A program made the position numbers and the translations under genes. 64,000 bases of DNA from Crotophaga sulcirostris (taxonomy: Eukaryota > Chordata > Aves > Cuculiformes > Crotophagidae), in contig VYZB01000016.1 of NCBI GenBank assembly GCA_013397455.1, positions 2,009,179 to 2,073,178 of the forward strand, read 5' to 3'. Under the pieces are notes generated by a model. It did no database searches. It had not been told where the DNA came from and saw nothing but the letters and a program-made list of their open reading frames with translations. Positions 27,501 to 39,900 of the stretch are shown piece after piece. How positions within the stretch are numbered: the stretch's first letter is position 1; every line of letters starts with the position of its first letter.

Positions 27501-30500
27501 GTTTCATGATGAATATCCATTTGTAAACAAAGTAGTGATTCATTATTATAGCTGAAGGGCATCGTTTTACCTGGATGTAAATTCATCATTTTTTAATGCC
27601 TCACAGCTTGATGCCTGAAATCTCATCAAGCACTCTGAAAGCTTTGTTGACATAGATTGATGATCCAAACAATTAACTTAATAATGGCATCAGCAACTGG
27701 AGGTTAGTGTCAACCAGAGAAAGAGTGAGCCAAGTTCATCCCTAGTGTATGCTTAATAAAGCCAACAGAGGGACGCTTCAGATCTATTTGCTGCAAACAA
27801 TATATTTGACCCCTTGTTTTCCTTTTCTGAGCTAATTTTACGAGTCTAGCTATACCACATTAAGTACTCTATAGACAAAAAAATTGAAGCATTTTTTAAC
27901 AGGTTAGGTATTGTTAAACAATATAAACAACACTTCTTTCCCAGAATGGTTTCAGAGAAGCTAATAATCTGTGAATAGTCCGTTAGAGCTCATCTGGAGA
28001 TAGCCACTTCTCAGCTGCTAATTACTACACCTCAGATGAGATATGGAGATGTGGTAACTGCCCATGTATGTACTTCTAGTCTACTCTAATGCATAGTAAA
28101 ATAGCATTTGGTAAGACCTTCATTTTTGTTGTTTTTCTAGTTTGTCTAGCTGGAAAAGCTTTCCTATTTTTCTAGCATTGTCTGTCTCAATGAATCTCTA
28201 CATGACCTGGGAAACCACTCATGAACATATAGCTTCATTTGAATTCAGGATGAACACAAAATAATTGTCTTAAGGAAGATCTGCTATGGACTTTGATGGC
28301 TACTAGAAGACTGCAGCCATTACAATCATCTAATTATTATATCCTTTGCTATCAATCTTTCTGCAATGTAAAGAAAATTCTCAGCATTTACAGAATTCCA
28401 AAGTACTAACTCTTAAAACTAGGGAACTTAGTTCTTCCCTAGAACTCTGTGATGGCTTAACAGTGAGCCTAATGTCTTGTGCCAACTGATGTAATCATAC
28501 CTGGCAAACAGTGCCTGGGAACTGCCAGTTTCAAGCTGGAGACTGGCAGATGAATAGCTTTTCTTTCTGAAGAGAGCCAGGTGCTTGGAGTTAGATGTAA
28601 AGGGCTTAGGTATTGCCTTGAAGCTAATCTGTTTCATCCTCTCTTTGATAGCAATAGGAGAAATTCATGAGCCAGATGACGATAAAAGCACTCTGGATCC
28701 AAAGATGACACCTGCCACTGTCTGTCTGCCTTTTTTTAAAAAAAAAAGAATTTTTTGTCACTTTTTATAATATTGATAATTTCTACAGCCTCATCACTCC
28801 CTTCCTCTACTGGAGTTATTTTAACTCAGATTTGGAACAAGTTCTTCAGATATTTCACAGCAGCTGATATCTCTTTGATGGTACAGTTAGGATTTCCATG
28901 TTAACACTAATCTTTTTCCACTTGTACATCTGGCACCACAGAAAAAGCATGAGTGCTTAGCTAAGTAATTTTCCTGCCTATAAGAATTCAGCTACAGCTA
29001 CACAGACAGCTGCTTGTATTTGCCAGGTCCATAGCATGCATCAGTAACCTTGCAGTTACAATTTAGTTGCAGGAGCAACAAAACTTTACATGTTAGACAT
29101 AAAGATACTAATCACTACTTTAGGAATACTGATTTTAGTACAGTTATTAACAAAGTAAGACAAGTGCTGTATAACTGAACTGAATTTTCTTGTATTAAGA
29201 AGCTAGGTATGTTCAATATGGAGTTGTTTTCACGAGGCGCAAAAGTCAGATTAAAGTCACTCTAAAGAAACAGACTGTTAGGGATTCAAAGCGTTCACAG
29301 TGTTCAAATAAAGATGATGATACACCATATGTAGTCAAAAGTATATATTTTGTTTGCAAAAGTCAGATGCATAAAAAATAATTACTGAGGAATGGAGAAT
29401 GGCAACCAATAGAAAGCTGGGACAAAAAGAAGAGGAACTATTAGGGAGTTACATACAGCTAAGTCAACTGGAGATCTAGTCATGCTCCTAAAGTATGGCA
29501 AGCTGGGAAGACAAGAATGCATACAGATGTATATATTTTAAATTAATTTTTCCAAAATATTTCAGTCCTAGATGAAATTCTTTGCCACTGCTCATAATCT
29601 CTGAAAAGCAATGAATCTAAGTTGGATCTGAAGAGGTAAATGTGAAGTTCTATTTATTCTCTTTCATAATATGAGGAGCCGTTCAAGAAAATTGAAAGAC
29701 AACAGGTTTGAAGTTAAAAGATAATATTATTACTATAATAATACATAATTGTGTTGAACTCTCCACCACAAGATAACAATGATGTGATAGCAGCAGACAG
29801 AAAAGTATACATTTAATGAAAATAGTTACACTAGACAGAATATTAAAATAGATTTTAATAGATGTAGAGCAATTAGACTATTGCAAAATATATCAGATGT
29901 TATGACTAACAAATAAAAGCAAGGAAATGAAAGCAAAATATTACTATATATCTCTTTATTCAAACTTTACTATTATCACAATTGTTATGCAAAACAGATT
30001 ACATACCATAACTCCAACTCTGATGACTTTAACTTGTATCGTAAACCTCCTAGTCAAGATCTCCCCCTCTCTTCTTCCTTATTCCTTTTCTAAAGAAAAT
30101 GTGTACATCTTTTTTTTTGTTTTTCATCCAGTTCTGCTGTGTATATTAGTCAGGTGAAGATCTGTAAATAGAAAATGAATAAGAGAAAGTGGTTTCTTTG
30201 ACAGACAGAATTAAAGTTGTAGTGCTTGGTCTGTAACGGACAACTGTTGGATGAAACAGAAGCATAGTGGCTAAATAAGTTGTCCACCAGCAACTGCATA
30301 TGAATACTGTCCTTTTGTTTGATAAAAATTGCATAGTTCCTTGTAAAGAAGATTAAGTGTGTTTGTATATGTGTCTAGCCCTCATTCAGCCGATTGGCAC
30401 AGCCCAAGCACCACCAGTCAAGAGGGTATGCTTTACAGGCTTTACCTTTGTCCATGAGGTTCAGGTAAAAAACTGTACCTTACTTTAAAATGACATAAAG

Positions 30501-33500
30501 GTAAAGTGACTTCAAATTCAGCATAAAAATAATCCATGTATTAAAGTTCTTAAGCTTAACTTTTCTAGCACTGATACTTTTGAAGAGATATCAGGTGATG
30601 TGAAAAGGTAATTTCAGCCCCCGCTTAACTGAAAAATCTTTCTTGTATTTCTTTAAAAGAAAAAAAAGACATGCCCACTGTGCAATCTGTTTCAACTCTG
30701 CTGGAATATTTGATGCTGGCCATTGTCAGTTCCTTTAAAATAACAGATAGACTATTTATTTGGCATAGCATAGTAATTCCTGTGTCAGGCTAGCCTATCT
30801 TACATTTATACCTTTCTCTTCTAAGATTAGTTATTGTAGGTGTGATTAACAGGAGCTTAAGTGCTCATTAGGCAACCTGTCTTTTATACAATAAAGAAAA
30901 GCAAGTACATGTAATGGTACATCTACTTTTAAACTAACACAGTAAAGGATATAGCTACTTCTTAATTTCCAAAGTAACTAGGTATTAATTTTAAAACAGA
31001 GCTATATAGCTCATAGATTAGATATAGGTTATTTTCATAGTCATTTATAGCAGCACAGAAATCGAAATTTCCTATATAGGACTATGCAGTAGAAAAACAT
31101 TAAATTATTTTATTTTATATATTTTTTCAACTTCTAACAAGAAGTTGGAATTAAAATGCCTATTAGTAGTTTGCACTGAGAATACAGAGATGACTGGTAG
31201 TACCAAGTATATTACATAATTTTATAGACACAGCAATAATGAAAACATTGCTAAAGCAGAAGGATTTGCCTACTACGGATGAGACTCAGGAGAAACTTTT
31301 TAACAGATGTTTCCTACATCAAATAGCTCTCTCTGATTACGACGATCTTGAGAATTCATGGCTTGATTCAATGAACAACACCTCTTTGGTAGTTGCTTAA
31401 AAAAAAAACAAATTCTTGCAATAGGTTTTACCTCCACGCAGCAGCTAGTAAAATATATTTATGGCTTTGAGGCCCTTATGGTGAAGTTGTGTTACAGCAT
31501 TCTTGTGTTCATGACATAATTAGGGTTCTGTCAGCATATCAGTCACACACTGATGAATGCACATTCCATTTTCTTTGCTATTTTAAAAGCTACCTCACAG
31601 TGACCAGTGACTACTGTACTACAAGCTGACCTGGGCACTTTGTTATTTATTAAAAATTTCAACTGCCATACTCCAAGACAATTTATGATTATTTACTGCA
31701 AACTTATTTCAACAAACTTCCTTTGACAGCTGTTATTTATTATTTTTAAACTCCCCCTAACATAAAATGCACTGAATACTATTCCCTCTGGATAACATCT
31801 TTCCTTAGCTTCAAGTTTCATCATTCAAGCACCTTTCAAGAAGAGGTATCAAACTCATTCTAGAGTAAGAGGTCACCAGTCAAAGTGAGAGCTTCAGCAG
31901 CTTATGCATCGGACTGTGATTAGCAAGAAAGCAATAGTTCAAGAGACTAGATAAGACTGGTGGTATGGATGCTCAAATGAACATTTTTTAACATAATACC
32001 TAGATCTACATCTTCTTTAATTTAGTTTTAGGAGTCTTCAAATCTAGGTCATGCTAATATTTTATATCTATAGCACATGCTTCATTCCTACAATAGTTGC
32101 TCAGGTCACAAAATACATGCTGCACATTAATACCAATGAAGTACAGTCATTTTTTGAAAAAGTACCTGGAAACAAACAATAGCACACATTGAAAAGAAAT
32201 TCTTGCCAAGGAAATGTGAGAAATCCTTTGATTTTTGACATTATTAGAAGTTTTTTAGAGTTATATTGTAATTTTTTGTCAAAGCTTATATCTCTTCAAC
32301 TTTCACGGATTTTCATAAAGAAAATACGGCAGCTCAATTTAAATTTTCTGCTGCTTTTCATTGCCTTTAGTATTTATCCCATTAGTATGAATAATAACAC
32401 AAGTACCTAGAATGGCATGTTTTATTTTTGCTGTCTAGCACACAATAAAGTTTCTTATGAGTAGGATGAAAATAACAAGTATCTTGGGCCAGGACAAATG
32501 ATTTTCTAGAAAAAAATACCTTTATAGTACATCGTTGTAATTCAGTTAAACTTTTTACTTTTAATAGGTTAAGTAGGTGGTAATAATTCAACTGAAATTA
32601 ATGGACCTGTTTTAGCACATAATTGCCGTAGGAAAAACAAACCCTTTGATTCGCAATAAATATTTTTTAATACCAAGTCATTTCATTTGGGCCGGAACAC
32701 AAGAGACAGCAAACGCCTGAATAACTGTGTAATTCCAGCAACACAATTTTTATAATTATATCGTGAACAACAGTGAGACTGAACATCTGAACTTAGCCTA
32801 GCAACTTAAAACATACACTTCAAAAAATATCACCTTGCCTACTTCTTGCACATAAATCATAGAATGCCACCTTGCCTTTGCAGCCCTTACCTTCTCAAGT
32901 GCTAAAAATTGCTGGCATCATTAACTCACTTCATATTATGCTATTTCTCTTTCTGTCCAACCTGTCACCGCCTCGTTTTCTCCTGCATCCCCTGATTTGA
33001 CAGATGCAGTTGCAGCAATACTTTTCTAGTTTTTTACTTATTCACCTGCTGCTATATTGCCTGCTTCCTCCTGAGAGCGCTGCTGTATCAGAAGCCTGCT
33101 TTCTGCGCTTGCAAGCAGAACTTAAGTAGATTTCCAAGCACCACAAGAACTGCAATACTGTGTCCTAAGGATACACTGCTTATTTCCAACTTGACCCATG
33201 CTGTGCAAATTTATCCACGATTTATGGAAACTGATCTTCCAAAGAAAATGCATGCAGCCCACATTACTGTGGCCTAGACAGCTTTGTCTCACTGACACAG
33301 GTAAGGAACACATTATTTTTGTACATGGTCTATAAGAATATTACATGCAAAATACATTCACAACTTCTGAAAAATCAGGCAGATTTGTATTCTGTGTTGT
33401 TTGATTGTATGTGCCTGATTTTTAGAGTTGCTGATCATAGCTATTCTTTATTATCCTTATATAAAATGGTACATAACAAATGACAAGTTCATTTTTCTTT

Positions 33501-34204
33501 TAAAGATAAATTTAGAAGGGAAACTAGACGATAGTGGTGATTGCATGGATAGACTGATATGGAACCCTAACCAAATCATGAAACTCCTGATATACCAGTA
33601 AGGAATTAAAGGACAATAAATAACCTTATTATTTCTAGAAAACCTTAAATCAAACAAGTTTGGTGACATTATTAGACCATATGCAATTCTGATTAAAAGG
33701 TACTTGTAAAAATATAAATTAAACCAGCCAGAAGATCTAAAAAAGAAAGTTACAAGTATCAAGTTGAGATGCCTGTAGTGGGGTCTATCAAGTGCTACTC
33801 CTAGTGCTGTTCACTTCAAGATTTTAGGAAAGGTCAAAAATTACTGTATTGATAAAATTTGTCTTGATATTGACAGGTAAACATGCAGTGGAGATAAGCT
33901 AATGATAAGCTGTAGTGTGCTCTTTTGATCAAGTAAGAAACCAGGACATATTTTTCGTACTACTATCCCTGCTAAAAACAAGGGTATTTTGTATCTTATG
34001 TAGCTGTTGCTTCTCTCAAGCTGTGATGTGTTTAATTGTAAAATAAATAGCGTTTAAATGTGCAGATGATACAAATGTACATGCAATCACAATCTGTAAA
34101 AAAACCCAGAAGTGACTGTGAGCAAAGAGAAACTGTTTTCCCAAATTACTCTTATTTTCTTAATACTTGTCTTTGGTTTCAGTCTGCCCTTTCTTCTAGA
34201 TAGG
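21584..34204. other. Intergenic desert, no gene seen
   Basis: About 12.6 kb of AT-rich sequence with no supportable coding exon. A 17-nt A run lies at 23313-23329. The frames at 25079-25336 and 25333-25521 (minus, 85 and 62 codons) and at 33457-33762 (minus, 101 codons) have no recognisable domains. The segment around 31,480-31,780 is ordinary in composition but contains CCTTTGACAGCTGTTATTTA, a string with TALE-homeodomain-like (TGACAG) and E-box (CAGCTG) cores; it is mentioned only as a place to check for conservation. Confidence 0.5.
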
Positions 34205-34360
34205 ATCCTAGAATTATTTCTGTGTAATATCTGCAAATTTAATTAATGGTCTGATTAGTTTGTCTTCCAGATCATTAATGAAGATGTTAAATAAGACCAG
34301 TTCTAACACTAATCCCATGGTGCCTTGACAGATACCTCTCCTTACAACATAATTCATCAT
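34205..34360 (-). mobile_element. Old CR1-like fragment, reverse-transcriptase core
   Basis: On the minus strand a short frame reads GICQGTMGLVLELVLFNIFI and then NDLEDKL...IKFADITQ. This matches the layout of the palm region of CR1/L3-type reverse transcriptase: a PQG-like turn, a VLFNIFINDL-like stretch, and the position of the FADD active-site box, here FADI, so the second aspartate is lost. On the + strand CTGCAAATTTAATTAATGG and CCAGATCATTAATGAAGATG are the matching nucleotide landmarks. It is heavily diverged and surely inactive. Confidence 0.7.
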
Positions 34361-34474
34361 ATTCCTTCTTTGGAGGTTGGTTGGATGATACAGCTGATGT
34401 AAAAGAAGGCTGACCACCTGCTCCACTATGTTAACCACAGGGAACATATTACGCCTATTACTGAAAAATTTCAC

Positions 34475-36174
34475 TGATTTTATTTACTTCTTGCTGCAAG
34501 TCAGAAAATGAAGAGTGTTGGCAAGGTTCTAAAGAAGAGCTCTAAACCTTATGGTTCCTGATACCAGATCACTGTAAATACTGTAGATGACAGACAATTC
34601 ATAGAAGCAAATCCCTATATTTTAAGAGAAGCCCTACTGAATAGACTGAGATAGAGTGATATAAGCTTTCATTTAAGAAAAATAAAACAACAACCTCAAA
34701 AACTTCGACTCCTAGAAGAAAGAAACCTATTTTTCTTAAAGTGCTCCCAAACCAGAGCATGCTAGGCTGAAAGTGACCTATGAGAAGTCAGCTTCCTCTG
34801 CACCTTTGAGAGCAAAATCTATCTAGTGGTAGCTGAACTGTATTTAAGTTACTTTCGACAGAGACTTCTACAGATGGAGGATTCTCAAGACAATTTTCCT
34901 TCTGGATAATTATTTAAGTAATGTTGTTCTTACATACATGTTGTTACCAACTCTTTTTTAGTAGTTTGCATCCCTTTTTCTGTCATAGCTTGTTGGTGTA
35001 GTTTTCCTTTGTGGTAAATCAGTCTACAGATGGTCAAAGCAAGATCTTTTTTTTGAAAAAACAAATACAAAATAAGACATTTAGTGGTCACTGTGAGCCT
35101 CAACAGTTTTTATTCTATTTGTGTAAATATTTTATATAACCTCTTGTGAGTCATAGTGGAAGCTTGATGCTATTACAAAAAAAAAAGCCCAGGGGCCCTA
35201 CTTTGCAAGAGAGCAGTCTGCTCAAACCCATGACTACTGTCGCTGATTATTTCTTTGGGCAGATTCTAACTGTGTACTTTCATAATTCAGATATTATTCC
35301 TGTTTGTAGATACAAATCCTATAAATCCTCATGCAGCATGCTTCTGAAGTCCATTAGAGGCCGTCTTTGGTTTATTTTATGTAGTTTTTTCAGTTGATTT
35401 TTTTTTCCTCAGCAAATTCTACTTATTTGTAACCAAGGTTGATCTTTCCCTGGTTACTCTAATGTCTAAAACCTTTTACAGTACTGACATTTTTATTCAC
35501 TGTTTTACCCAGCTTCTCTTTTCCTTAGATCTGCCTTAAGATGGACAGTAGAACAGGCATAGTTCACAACTACTTTCTCAACAGTCTTCCTTAGCCTGTG
35601 TTGGGCCACACCCTATTAATACAAAATACTCACCATTTAGGAAGTCTGCATGAGGGAACTGAAGGCATAGGTTGAAATACAGTAAAGAGAGTTCAAAATA
35701 TCTGAAGGCAAAAGGAATAAATCATTCCTAGTACTGCAGTGTTGCCAACCCTTAAATTGAAAAAGTGCATCCAAAAGCAAGGTTTTATCCTTTTTGAACT
35801 TTCCAGTGCTCCTGTCAAACGTCTTCCTCATCAGTTGCTACCAGTTTATACCCTGACAGATAACCCTGTTGCCAAAGCAACATTCTCCCCACTTCACAAA
35901 TCATGAGAAACTTCATTGCAGAGAAGTCCATCGCTTACTGCTATAGCAGTTTAATCAGCAACTCTTTATTGACAGTCCTCTGCCAACACTTCTTAGATAT
36001 AGTACTTCATTATCGGAAGGGGAAAAAAATAAATAAGAGCTGCAGCATGTGCAAAATACAGTCTGAAAATTGTTTAAGTAACATGAAGAATTTCACACAA
36101 TTCAAAAACACAGAGAAAAAAAATCTGGCTGCCGAACAGTATGGATCTTAGACTCAAGGGAAACACAGTGATTG
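34475..36174. other. Intergenic, no gene seen
   Basis: AT-rich sequence with only short, unsupported frames (the longest 83 codons at 35146-35397). No repeat family is recognised. Confidence 0.55.
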
Positions 36175-36990
36175 GAAGAGAATTTTGCTGTTCACCTAGT
36201 ACAATGTCCCACTCAAAGCAAGGTAATATTCAAAGTGAGATCATATTTCCCAGTGTTTTCCCCAGGGGCATTCTCCAAGGGTGGAGATTTCACATGCACC
36301 CTGGACAGCCTGATCCTGTGCTTAACCCCTCTTCATGAATTCTTGCTTTTCTTATATAACAAACATTTCCCTTCCTGAACATGTTGCATTGTCTCTTGTC
36401 CTTTTGCTGTGCATCTCTGAGAAGAGCCTCTGCACCCTTAACGATTTCCCCTTTCCTTAAGTAGGTGAAAACAGCAATCAGAGAAGTTTAGAAAGCCTTG
36501 CCCTTCTCTTCTGTAAAGCAAACAATGCTCTCAGCTTCTCTCCGTCCATCACGTGCTCCAGACCCCTAAATATATTAGTGGAGCTCGGCTGGACTCTCTC
36601 TAGTTTGTCGATGTCTTCCTGCGCTGAGAATTCAAAACTACACACAGGAGTCTGGATGTGGCCTCACGTGCGCTAACTAAACAGAAATAGCATCTTCCCT
36701 TGACCCGATGGCTATCTACCATCTCAAGCAGGCCTGAATGCGGTTAGCGCTCACTGCCACACGGGTGCACTGCTGGCTCATTTTCCATTTGACCAACAGG
36801 ACGCTTGCAGGTCCCTCCGGCGGTGCTGCTTCTCCACTAGTCAGTGCCTCGGCCAGCATTTGTTGCATGGGGTTATTCCACCTCAGTAGCCCGACTTCAA
36901 AGGAGCATCTTCTTGCTTCTATACAAGCCCAGCCTTTGTTTCTGAATTCTCTCAAGTCTTCCAAATACATTGTCACTATACACCCTGAAA
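36175..36990 (-). mobile_element. Ancient CR1, antisense, about 0.8 kb
   Basis: Several spaced landmarks in the right order match the reverse complement of old CR1 copies: CTAGTACAATGTCCCACTCA, TTCTCCAAGGGTGGAGATTT, TGTGCTTAACCCCTCTTCAT, GAGAAGAGCCTCTGCACC, CACGTGCTCCAGACCCCTAA, CTGGACTCTCTCTAGTTTGT, GTCTGGATGTGGCCTCACGT and CACTGCTGGCTCA. Between them the sequence has drifted a great deal. The 3' end of the element is at the left. The overlapping frames at 36716-37082 (86 and 114 codons) are products of this repeat, not genes. Confidence 0.85.
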
Positions 36991-39900
36991 CTCAGCAAGT
37001 CATTCACCAATCCTGGTCTTTATGGCCCACATTTGTTTTCTCTTTTGCATCCTTCTGCTCCCTAGTACTTCTTACCCCTTGAGGAAAACAAAAGATAAAT
37101 CTCGGTTGGTCCTTCTCCCCTTTCCAAAGCTCTTCCTGGTTTGAAAGCCAGGAATGAAAAGAAAACTTCACCTGTATTACTGATACGCTGCTTCCTTCCA
37201 GCCAGGAGGAAAAATCTTTTTCCAGCCTCCACTAGGAAAGGCACATATTCATAAAGAGATAAAGCTTTTTATACACTTCAGAACTGTCTATAGCCTTTAG
37301 CAAGCTCAGCAAGGTCTATCCTTTCCTTCCAATCTGTTACCTTTGACTGAGATTCAAGAACAAAGTAGCAAATGTATAAGCAAATATATAAGGCCAGTGC
37401 TTGTATGGCTTCATCAGGAAGGAGGACGCCATTTTGGGGCAAAATGAGTAATTTAGAGAACAAAAAATAGAAATAAAGTTCATAAAAAGGGACATTCACG
37501 TTACTTTCACGAGATAACTTGAGTTCTGCTATTGCATTCTTACATGACTTGCTGATAGGGGTGCAAATAATAAATATATGTATGGAAGGCATCCAGTTTT
37601 GTTTAATTTACCGGCATTGTTTGAGGAGCTATGAATCATGTCAGAGATATAAAATGATTACTGACAGAGAAGACTGTAACCTTTCTTCCAGTACAACAGC
37701 TGTTGTGAAAAATCTCTATCATAACCATTGCTTTCAATTTTATAAGGAACTGCAAAGCCTTTTTTCGCTTCATATCAATAATGCAGCTTTGATTGAAAAG
37801 TTGCTAAAGAGATAATCCTCAGCCTTTTTTTGACAAGGTCAGTTTGTGAACAGCAATGATTTGAATCCCAATGTCACCACTGTTTTCAAGGGAAGTAAAG
37901 AACAGTTTCAATTTTCCTGGAACTTGGACTGAAAAATTATAAAAAATGCTTGGAAAACATTATTCTCCTGAGTTCTTCAATAAATGTTACTGATACCTAA
38001 ACAAATCCATTTAAAGTAAAAATATCAGAAATATGGCACAGAGTAAGAAAAATATCTAGTCCAACACTACTGGTAAGAATAAACCAAAAATCTTTATATC
38101 TAGAATCAGTGTGTTTTACTAAAGAAGGATTATTTTTAGCAATTTTCAAGGCTCAGACAAGTCAGTGAAAATTGCATTTCTTTATCTTCTACTCTTCCTG
38201 CTTCTCTCTGTGATTGAATACTGGCCTCTGACTGCTTAATGCTTATTCATTCCTCATTTTTCTGGGCAGATCACTAGTTTGTGAAGATAATTAGAGACCC
38301 CTGCTATTCCTTCTAAGCCTTGAATCTTCAGGCTAATTAAGATGGAGTGCTGCATATACATATGCAGCTGATAAAAGGCTCACAGCAAGGTACTAGGAAT
38401 CGTATTATTTGTGTAACACAGAAGCAAAAACTGGTTGCATGTGGTAGGACAGTTTTTGCTATGACCCTCATTGTATTTTGCCCAACAAACCTCACTTATT
38501 TTGGTCTGTTATTACAGCTTCATTGATCTTAGAATATTGTGCTTCAACAATCATTATCTTAATGTTTTTCAGGACAGCATTAAAGTACAACATCTAAACC
38601 TGATGGAAAGATACCAAGCTCTTCATCTCAATGTCACCTTCTTCTAAACCATCTTACTTTTCCTTGAGGTGCTAGTCTTAAAAGTAAAAGATCCAGAGTA
38701 AGAGAATACACCTGAGAACACTGTATGTATAAATGCAATATTGGCAAGAAGTTTACAAAGAATCTTTCTGACTCTCTCCAGGTACCAATTTTCTCCTTTT
38801 TTCTTTTGACTGTTTTAGCGCATAGATAGCCTACAGGCATTGCTGGACACTTTTTCTTAAATATCTTAAAGGCTTTACCCTTTGAATAAAGGAGTGAAAG
38901 TTTTAAATATTTTCTTTTCTTCTCCAGTCAAATGTGACAACTTTTACTTAATTTGAGAGGAGCCAATATCCATCAACAAAACAAGGAAAACTACTGGCAC
39001 TGAACTGTGTCTCAAGATGCAGTAAAGTTATGCCTGCTGCTCATAAGTTGCTAGGTAGGTTGTCTGTACTTATCCCATGAATATCCAGCTTCAGTAAGAT
39101 CTGCTGTTCCCACCCTGAGGCAGTTGCACATCGCTGTCAAACTCGTTTCTCCAAATGAAGTTAAACTACGACTGTAAATTAGATTATGCTATTGAGAATG
39201 GGTAGATGAATCTATGCTGACAGATCCAAATATCTAAAAGCAAGTAGATGATTTAACTGGGAAGGGAATAAGAGCCTTTTAGGAGTCTTGAATTTTCAGT
39301 AAGAATTTATGGAATACCTTTGGGTTTTTTTCCAATTATTTTATTTCTGAATTTAGAATGTGTCTTAGTAAATTCTTCTCCAATATTACTCTATAATTTA
39401 AAAACTCAAAAGGGTGTTTTCTCCTTTGGGCATAATATTTTGAAAAGAAACATTCAGGAAATAAATTTCATATTGCTTAATATGGTTACAGAACTTTGAA
39501 ATGTTGTAACTTGTGTACTACATTGAACGTTTCTGAAGGAATCCATATATTTTCAGATATTTCTTTTTTCTTCAGTTTTGCTTTCTTAACACACACACAC
39601 AAAAAAACTTAGTCTGTAACAGTTAGATCTCCAAAGTCTGACACTGAGACATAAGTAGCCAAAGAATAGGCCTTCTGACATTCAACTTCATTGCTACCTA
39701 GCCTTGAAGATACTTATGTTTCCAGGAAGTTAAGTTCCTGCTGTAGCAAATTTTTTGCCCCAGGATGTGTACAAGCATCAAAATTTGAAGATACTAATTT
39801 ATTTATACCTCATATGTAGATAGAATTGACTAATTTATGTCTACCTATCTTGCTTTTGGAGTCTGCTCCAAGAGATGTAGCTTATTGCAATGTTTATTAG

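Noticed and set aside
36738..37082. 114-codon plus-strand frame
   Set aside because: Antisense translation of an old CR1 copy continuing into unrelated sequence.
37278..37592. 104-codon minus-strand frame
   Set aside because: AT-rich, Leu/Ile/Tyr-heavy translation with an overlapping frame on the other strand; no supporting splice or promoter context.
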